Assembly: GCA_011125455.1 (NCBI GenBank)
Contig: VKHO01000030.1
Location: 1 to 61,995 of the forward strand
Direction of reading: 5' to 3'
Length of the DNA stretch: 61,995 bases
Origin: Chlamydiales bacterium STE3
Lineage (GTDB): Bacteria > Chlamydiota > Chlamydiia > Chlamydiales > Parachlamydiaceae
Below are positions 56,701 through 61,995 of the stretch, in pieces. Under the pieces are notes generated by a model. The model was not told the DNA's origin, ran no database searches, and saw nothing but the letters and a program-made list of their open reading frames with translations. The position numbers and the translations under genes are program-made. Numbering within the stretch: the stretch's first letter is position 1; each line of letters opens with the position of its first letter.

Positions 56701-57669
56701 ATGTTGCCAAAAAAGAACTCACAGCCATCACTTCTCTCCTTGCAAAAAATTTGGAATCAGCCTTCCCACAATGCATTAACCGATTTAATCTTTTTTAAAG
56801 ACCGCTGGTTTGTCATTTTCCGTGAATCAGATGCCCACGTTTTTGGGAAAAATGGCGTCATTAGAATACTAGCAAGTAAAAATGGTCAAGTTTGGTCGCC
56901 CACTTGCACGCTTGAAGAGGAGGGGTACGATTTACGCGATCCGAAGTTATCGGTTACGCCGGATGGAGCATTGATGTTGCTTGTGGGAGCATCGAGATTT
57001 AATCGATCAAAAAAAAGAATCGCACATCAATCCATGATTTGTTTTTCAAGAGACGGCATCTATTGGGGAAATTTCTACCCTATATTAAGTCTTCACGATT
57101 GGCTTTGGCGCATTACTTGGTATCAAGGAATTGCTTATGGAATTTCCTATCGTTTTACCGATCCAAGCAATCCAAAAAAAGAGTGGGTCACCACACTCTG
57201 GCGGAGTCAGGATGCGGTGAATTATCAAGCTATTACCGAATTTGTTATTCCAGGAAAGCCGAATGAAGCAACAATACGTTTCTTTCCAACCGGGCAGATG
57301 GTCGCTTTGCTCCGAAGAGAAGCGGAGCATGATAACAAAGCTTGGATTGGAACGAGCTTTCCTCCCTATGAAGACTGGATTTGGTCAGAAAGTAACCATT
57401 TCTTCGGGGGCCCAAATTTTGTAATTACAGATAAGGAGGTAATGTGGGCAAGCGGGCGCGTTGTTTATCAAACTCCTTATGGAGAATTTCCACGGACAGT
57501 GTTGGCGCAAATGACCCTCCGGAATCTTTCTCCCTCACTGATTTTACAGAGTGGAGGAGACTGCAGCTATCCAGGAATGGTTTGCCAAGACCACATTCTT
57601 TGGTTAAGCTATTATTCAAGCCATGAAGGGATTGCTGCCATCTATTTAGCGAAAATTGACCTTGGGTAA
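56701..57669 (+). CDS. Sialidase-fold (beta-propeller) protein
   Basis: Several blade repeats resemble Asp-boxes (SxDxGxxW): ASKNGQVWSPTCTL, CFSRDGIYWGNFYPI and RSQDAVNYQAITEF. Strands such as WFVIFRESDAHV, MLLVGASRF and MVALLRREAEHD alternate, as in a six-bladed propeller. The 322-aa protein has no signal peptide, so it would be cytosolic or exported by another route. Whether it is a glycosidase cannot be told; catalytic Arg triad positions are not obvious. It is convergent with the ABC protein gene, 7 bases away. Confidence 0.75.
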   Translation: MLPKKNSQPSLLSLQKIWNQPSHNALTDLIFFKDRWFVIFRESDAHVFGKNGVIRILASKNGQVWSPTCTLEEEGYDLRDPKLSVTPDGALMLLVGASRFNRSKKRIAHQSMICFSRDGIYWGNFYPILSLHDWLWRITWYQGIAYGISYRFTDPSNPKKEWVTTLWRSQDAVNYQAITEFVIPGKPNEATIRFFPTGQMVALLRREAEHDNKAWIGTSFPPYEDWIWSESNHFFGGPNFVITDKEVMWASGRVVYQTPYGEFPRTVLAQMTLRNLSPSLILQSGGDCSYPGMVCQDHILWLSYYSSHEGIAAIYLAKIDLG

Positions 57670-57676
57670 ACTTTTG

Positions 57677-59086
57677 TTAGCGATGGCGCACTTCAACGAC
57701 ACATTTCTTTTCAGAAATTTCATCTAGTAAAGAAGAAAGGATTTCACGATTTTCTTGATCTAAATTAGCATCCCATTCATCTAAAAGGAGGACATCAACA
57801 TCAACTTTTGATAAGATTTCCACTAATCGATTCTTCAAAGATTCTCCAGTAGAATACTTATTAGTTTCAGAAGTAAAACTTAATTGGTTGTGGGTTGGCA
57901 GAAAAAAAGCTTTGTTTTTTAAATGCTCCTTCAAAATCATTAACAAGGTGGATTTTCCTGAGCCATTCTCTCCTCTTATTGTAAGTCTGCCCGCAGAAGA
58001 AGTACGTTCTAATAATTCTTTTTGAAAGCATAATTCTTTTGGGCCCATGAGAGAAATTTGGCTATCTACAGTAGAGTTGCCTAATTTGATTTTACCCCAC
58101 TTGACTTTTTTCTCCAGGTGGGTAGCAGTCTCTCTTGATGCCTGAATTGCTTTAAAAAGTGCTACAAACTTAGATTTATGCATTCCCCAGCGAAAAGCCA
58201 AAGAAAGTGTTTGATAGGTATAGGACAATATTAGAAACAGAACGGGGAGGGTAACAATAAATGCTGAAAGAGTGACAGGATCTTGTTGATGTTTAAGAAC
58301 GAAATAAATCACAACAAAAATAGAGGGAATTGAGGTCATTAAAGATACGAAAATGGCCATAATTTGGTCAAATCTTTCTAAATCCACATTTTTTTGCAGA
58401 CAGCGATTTAATCTCTGGGTTGTGCGTTCCTGCCAGAGATTAAAGTTGTAATTGTTGCCAAGTAAAACGTTATCCCAAGCGGCCAGGAGAGAATGGGTAA
58501 GATCAATCCTTGCTGTCAGTGCTTTTTTCGTCAGCTGTCGCTGGGCTCTCTTTTTTAGATTCATGATCAAAACAACGACAGTAATACTAATAGTGTAGGC
58601 AATAGCAAACAGTGGTTCAACCACAATGGAGAGGGCGATAATATTAAAAACCACACTTAGTCCGTAGGAAAAAAGATCGAAAACATAGTCGATTAGAGCA
58701 TTGATGGCTTGAGGTCCCTCTGAGGTAAGAATAGAGAGTTTTTCCTCTTTCAAAGCTTTGTTATTCCACTCACCAATATTATTGCGGTTTGAGCTAACAA
58801 AAGCGTTGATAAAGGAACGCTGCGCTTCTTGTTTCCAAGAAGCTCGCAGTACGAATGCAATACACCAGGGGATATAAGGAAGTGCTAAGGCTCCAAGATA
58901 AAAGAGAAGAAAATGGAAAAAAGGATTTCCGGCAGTAATTGCCTTAACAAGCAGTACTAACCATAGAGTAGAAGATGCTTCGGTTAATTGTTGAAAGATT
59001 AGGATTAAACAACATCCCAAGGCCCAACGATTGGTCAAAAGCCCAAAAAACTGTTTACGTACTTTGGGAGAATTAGTTTCAAACAT
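57677..59086 (-). CDS. ABC transporter half-molecule with atypical ATPase motifs
   Basis: The N-terminal 300 residues contain about five or six membrane helices, and the C-terminal 130 residues hold the ATPase. Walker A is GENGSGKST. The signature is degenerate: YSTGESLKNR for LSGGQ. Walker B is VLLLDEWDANLD, with Trp after the catalytic Glu where Pro is usual. The H-loop His is in the final VEVRHR. The nucleotide domain is short. I start at the ATG at 59086, which has GAGGGG about 10 bases upstream. It could be an exporter; the substrate is unknown. The protein ends very close to the H-loop, so it may be slightly truncated. Confidence 0.8.
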   Translation of the reverse strand: MFETNSPKVRKQFFGLLTNRWALGCCLILIFQQLTEASSTLWLVLLVKAITAGNPFFHFLLFYLGALALPYIPWCIAFVLRASWKQEAQRSFINAFVSSNRNNIGEWNNKALKEEKLSILTSEGPQAINALIDYVFDLFSYGLSVVFNIIALSIVVEPLFAIAYTISITVVVLIMNLKKRAQRQLTKKALTARIDLTHSLLAAWDNVLLGNNYNFNLWQERTTQRLNRCLQKNVDLERFDQIMAIFVSLMTSIPSIFVVIYFVLKHQQDPVTLSAFIVTLPVLFLILSYTYQTLSLAFRWGMHKSKFVALFKAIQASRETATHLEKKVKWGKIKLGNSTVDSQISLMGPKELCFQKELLERTSSAGRLTIRGENGSGKSTLLMILKEHLKNKAFFLPTHNQLSFTSETNKYSTGESLKNRLVEILSKVDVDVLLLDEWDANLDQENREILSSLLDEISEKKCVVEVRHR

Positions 59087-59104
59087 TAAATGGAAACCCC
59101 TCAA

Positions 59105-59645
59105 AATTTCTTTCTTTTACTAAGCAAAAAGAAAAGTTTGATATTATCAATAAAAAATTAAACCCCGCAATAAATATCTAAACATCAACATTTTTATATA
59201 ACTACTCTTTGTCTTTAAATAAATAATAGGCCATCCATTTCTCATTTTTTCTTACAAAGAAAAAATCATCTTAGCAAATTGTGGATGTAGTTATGTCAAA
59301 AATTCCCTAGCCAATTCTAATCTAAAATGACGCCTCAGCTAAAAGCACGGCATTTTTTTTCTGCAGTAAGATACCAGTGATCTGATTCAACATGCAAGTC
59401 ATTCCATACTACTTTTATTTCTTTTTAAAAAATAAGGCCTCTTTCTTTAAAATTTTTGTCAAACAGTAACAAAAAAATAAGTGATGGCATAAGAGTTATA
59501 AATTATACCTATCCAAAAGGAGTTAATGAAAGAATAGGAAGATGAAAAAAACAAGAGTTCTTCATAAATAAAAATGCATGCAACAATCCTAGCAATCCAT
59601 TATCCTAGATGTGAAAAATTAAAAAAAAAACAAAAGTCTAGGCAA
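59105..59645. other. Spacer upstream of the flavoprotein gene
   Basis: About 540 bases that are AT-rich. AAAAGGAG at about 59515 precedes ATG codons that give only tiny peptides (three and nine codons), so no gene is called. The divergent promoters of the ABC and flavoprotein genes should lie here, but no clear -35/-10 pair stands out. Confidence 0.35.
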
Positions 59646-60875
59646 ATGGAAAAAATGGATTATGATGTCATTGTGATTGGTGGGGGTGCCGCGGGCTTTT
59701 TTAGTGCCATAAATTGCTCTGAAGCTAATCCTCATTTGCGTATTGCTATTTTAGAAAAAACCAATCAGGTTTTAACTAAAGTAAAAATTTCTGGGGGAGG
59801 GCGTTGCAATGTCACACACGCCTGTTTTGATGAAAGAGAATTGATTAAAAATTATCCGAGAGGTAATAAAGAGCTACTTGGCCCTTTTACAAGGTTTAAA
59901 ACCTCAAATACTATCGAATGGTTTAGAGAACGAGGGGTAAAACTAAAAATCGAAGAAGATGGCCGCATGTTTCCAACAACAGATAGCTCTTCAACAATTA
60001 TTGATTGTTTTTTAAAGGAGATAGAGAGATTAAACGTTCGATTATTTCTTAACGCAAATGTAAAAAAAATTAAAAGAAAACAGGACAGTTGCCTTGTTGA
60101 AGTAGGAGAGAAAGTCATTGAAACGCGTAATGTTCTTCTATCGACTGGAAGTAACGCAAAAGGGCTTGAACTTGCGGCAGGCTTAGGGCATAAAGTTGTA
60201 GACCCTGTCCCTTCACTTTTTACATTTAACGTCCCGGATTCTCCATTTCTTGACTTAGCAGGGATTTCGATTAATCCAGTAGAAGTTTCTATTTCTGAGA
60301 CGAGGCTTAAGGAAAGGGGGCCGGTTCTTCTAACTCATTGGGGATTTAGCGGGCCTGCTATTTTGAAGCTGTCTGCATGGGGGGCAAGAATTTTAAATGA
60401 TCGAAAGTACGAAACTCAATTTTCTATTGATTGGGTTCCGGATATTACTTCAGAAAATTTGAAAGAGACCATTTTGCTATTGAAGAGTAAAAAGCCAAAT
60501 GCAAGGTGCTCACTAGAAGAGGTCACCTTCTTGCCTAAAAATTTAGCCAAGCGTTTTCTTGAGCTCTTAGACTTAGAGGAAATCCGCTATGCGTCCTTAT
60601 CCAAAAAGCAGATTGAAGCGCTTGTGACATCCATCAAATGTTCTCATTTCTCTCTTAAAGGAAAGACCACCTACAAACAAGAATTTGTGACATCTGGAGG
60701 AATAGATCTTAAAGAGGTTAATTTTAAAACGTTAGAGAGCTTACTCATCCCAGGCCTTTTCTTTGCTGGTGAAATTTTAAATATCGATGGAATTACCGGG
60801 GGCTTCAATTTTCAAAACGCGTGGACAACCTCATGGATTGCTGCTCAAGCTATCAAAGAAAAGGGCCAGAAATAG
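59646..60875 (+). CDS. NAD(P)/FAD-dependent oxidoreductase, HI0933 family
   Basis: The N-terminal FAD-binding motif VIVIGGGAAGFFSAI is followed by SGGGRCNVTHA and FFxERGVKLKIEEDGRMFPT-like segments, diagnostic of the HI0933/YhiN flavoproteins. The C-terminal GGFNFQNAWTTSWIAAQA closes the FAD site. The substrate is unknown in all bacteria. I start at the ATG at 59646 (MEKMDYD). The frame is open 24 codons upstream, but that segment is Lys-rich and unlike the family. Confidence 0.9.
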   Translation: MEKMDYDVIVIGGGAAGFFSAINCSEANPHLRIAILEKTNQVLTKVKISGGGRCNVTHACFDERELIKNYPRGNKELLGPFTRFKTSNTIEWFRERGVKLKIEEDGRMFPTTDSSSTIIDCFLKEIERLNVRLFLNANVKKIKRKQDSCLVEVGEKVIETRNVLLSTGSNAKGLELAAGLGHKVVDPVPSLFTFNVPDSPFLDLAGISINPVEVSISETRLKERGPVLLTHWGFSGPAILKLSAWGARILNDRKYETQFSIDWVPDITSENLKETILLLKSKKPNARCSLEEVTFLPKNLAKRFLELLDLEEIRYASLSKKQIEALVTSIKCSHFSLKGKTTYKQEFVTSGGIDLKEVNFKTLESLLIPGLFFAGEILNIDGITGGFNFQNAWTTSWIAAQAIKEKGQK

Positions 60876-60934
60876 TCCAGAGTCTTTAGATGACTGCCTC
60901 GTATTTGTTGTTCGAGACGGTGCTAAAATCAAGG

Positions 60935-61829
60935 TTAACACAAAATTCCGATAGACTTAAGCATATAGTTAGCTGCAGATTTTTTTATTTGATAGTTTTC
61001 ATCGTAAAAATGCTTTGCTACATAAGCTTCGGAGTGATTGGAAATTTTGTTCCTTTTCACAGAATCAAGCAAGAAATCATGGTAGGATGGATCATAGGGT
61101 TTGAAAGTATTGCTACTACTAAAGGCGTAGAGGTCTTGCTCTGCGCTATTTAAGCCTAATTCTTCTCATAGGGGATTTCTGACAAAATTGAGCCTATGCC
61201 AATGCCTGCCCAATTTATTTTGGCAAAAAGTGAGGGTAAGCTCTTCTTTGTATTTCTGCACAAATTGTAATAAATTATCTTTAACAATGTTTCTGCCTTC
61301 CAACTCTGAGTAAATTTTTGTTGCTGTTTCAAGCCAAGTAGGATGACAAACTTCAAAAGCTTCAGCCAAATTGATTCGAAATATCTCACTTCTGATTAAT
61401 ATCTAGCTGTTCATCGCGCAATTTTTGCAAAATTCCTTTAAGTAAAGCGGAAAGTTGGGTTGCAAATTCCAACGCCATCTGTGGGTTTGAAATATATAGT
61501 GAAAGATCTTTCCCTGTAAGCCTATTACAGATATTAGCAAATGTATTTTGGCTTGAACTCGAACCCGCACCAAATTTTTTATATAAGTTAGACAATCCTT
61601 TCAAATCTAAAGAGGGATCTAGATCCTTTTCTAAGTGAATTAAAATAGGAGCCGGTTTCAAATCTAGATTTTTAGTATTAAGACGAGCTAAAGCAAAACG
61701 AGATATAATTTTTCCTGTAAACCAAGCAATGCCTGCAGGAGCAAATGCAAAAGCGACAAAAAAATTGAGAGAAATTTTTGCAATTTTTCTAACCCCTCCT
61801 GGATAAGAGAGAAAAGTTGAAAAAGTAAT
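60935..61829 (-). pseudogene. Broken lineage-specific gene (one frameshift, one internal stop, no start)
   Basis: On the minus strand the sequence is protein-like over nearly 900 bases but in pieces. First comes FLSYPGGVRKIAKISLNFFV, continuing through ARLNTKNLDLKPAPILIHLE and LRDEQLDINQK to a stop at 61386. The following segment in another frame reads IFRINLAEAFEVCHPTWLET and ends HWHRLNFVRNPL with a TGA at 61166. The same frame continues EELGLNSAEQDLYAFSSSNT to LKSIGILC and a TAA at 60935. The 5' end stops at an in-frame TAA with no start codon. I do not recognise the family. The part from 61166 reads as one domain with what follows, so both lesions look recent. Confidence 0.7.
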
Positions 61830-61892
61830 TTAAATATTGGCTGTTTGAATTTGCAACTAAAAGCATTTGCATAACTATATCCATTTTATTTA

Positions 61893-61995
61893 AGGGCCTT
61901 GTTGCATAAATCATCCTGTGGACGAGATTTATGCGCAAAAGTGAAAGAAACGCTGCGGATAGGATCTGCTTGCTAAAGAGAAGGTGAATCTATTA
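61893..61995. mobile_element. Possible insertion-sequence terminus
   Basis: GGGCCTTGTTGCATAAATC looks like the terminal inverted repeat style of IS5-like elements. It is immediately followed by a self-complementary arrangement: GCATAAATC (61904-61912) and GATTTATGC (61926-61934). An ATG at 61931 opens MRKSERNAADRICLLKRR and then stops. No transposase can be read before the window ends, so this is tentative. It lies just beyond the broken start of the pseudogene. Confidence 0.3.

Noticed and set aside
60890-61153. 87-codon open frame on the plus strand after the flavoprotein gene
   Set aside because: It is the antisense of the 3' part of the minus-strand pseudogene, whose frame (EELGLNSAEQDLYAFSSSNT and onward) has far more protein-like composition; the plus frame has no ribosome-binding site.
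61156-61389. 77-codon minus-strand frame (MRYFESIWLKLL)
   Set aside because: It is an out-of-frame reading of the pseudogene; the alternative frame (AEAFEVCHPTWLETATKIYS) is the coding one.
1-61995. CRISPR arrays, rRNA genes, replication origin
   Set aside because: No regularly spaced direct repeats, no 16S/23S/5S sequence and no DnaA-box cluster were seen.

Overview
The window comes from the chromosome of an AT-rich amoeba-symbiont type chlamydia (order Parachlamydiales, most likely a Parachlamydiaceae relative). This rests on chlamydial gene order: rpsU-dnaJ next to tsaB; hprK-ptsH-ptsI near ybaB-dnaX; and infA-tRNA-Thr-tuf-tRNA-Trp-secE-nusG-rplK-rplA-rplJ-rplL-rpoB-rpoC in one run. The genus cannot be fixed by reading alone.

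Layout. 1-11.4 kb is an accessory island: a decayed fragment of tsaB, a 661-aa orphan protein, a 1798-aa protein with a disordered N-terminal part and a C-terminal CX5R phosphatase-like motif, dgt, intact tsaB, and a protein with a protein-kinase-like catalytic loop. 12-18 kb holds rpsU, dnaJ, a metallo-beta-lactamase-fold hydrolase, ftsK, uppP and tRNA-His. 18.6-22.5 kb holds a possible SUKH-type gene tightly followed by hprK-ptsH-ptsI. 22.6-26.6 kb holds an alpha/beta hydrolase and the minus-strand galE-dnaX-ybaB unit. 26.8-30.2 kb holds a 7TM-HD (PgpH-like) gene, an SDR and a convergent sufE. 30.9-43.9 kb is the translation/transcription cluster with two tRNAs and several clear hairpin terminators. 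44-51.3 kb is lineage-specific: a STAS protein, a GNAT-like protein, a barrel-like exported protein, an exported protein with an internal duplication, a DUF3604 protein and long decayed spacers. 51.7-60.9 kb holds rny, a NUDIX hydrolase, a DUF423 protein, an RlmI-type methyltransferase, ribD, a sialidase-fold protein, an ABC protein and an HI0933-type flavoprotein. The right end is a broken lineage-specific gene next to a possible insertion-sequence terminus.

How genes work together. The hprK-ptsH-ptsI set is a regulatory phosphotransfer relay, but the HPr carries Asn where HPr kinase normally phosphorylates Ser46, while keeping the catalytic His. The rpl-rpo cluster couples ribosome and RNA polymerase synthesis. 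Two tandem hairpins between rplL and rpoB look like an attenuation or processing point. The most unusual material is the effector-like gene block at 0.3-11.4 kb, bracketed by a dead and a live copy of tsaB, and the pseudogenes at the window's right end.
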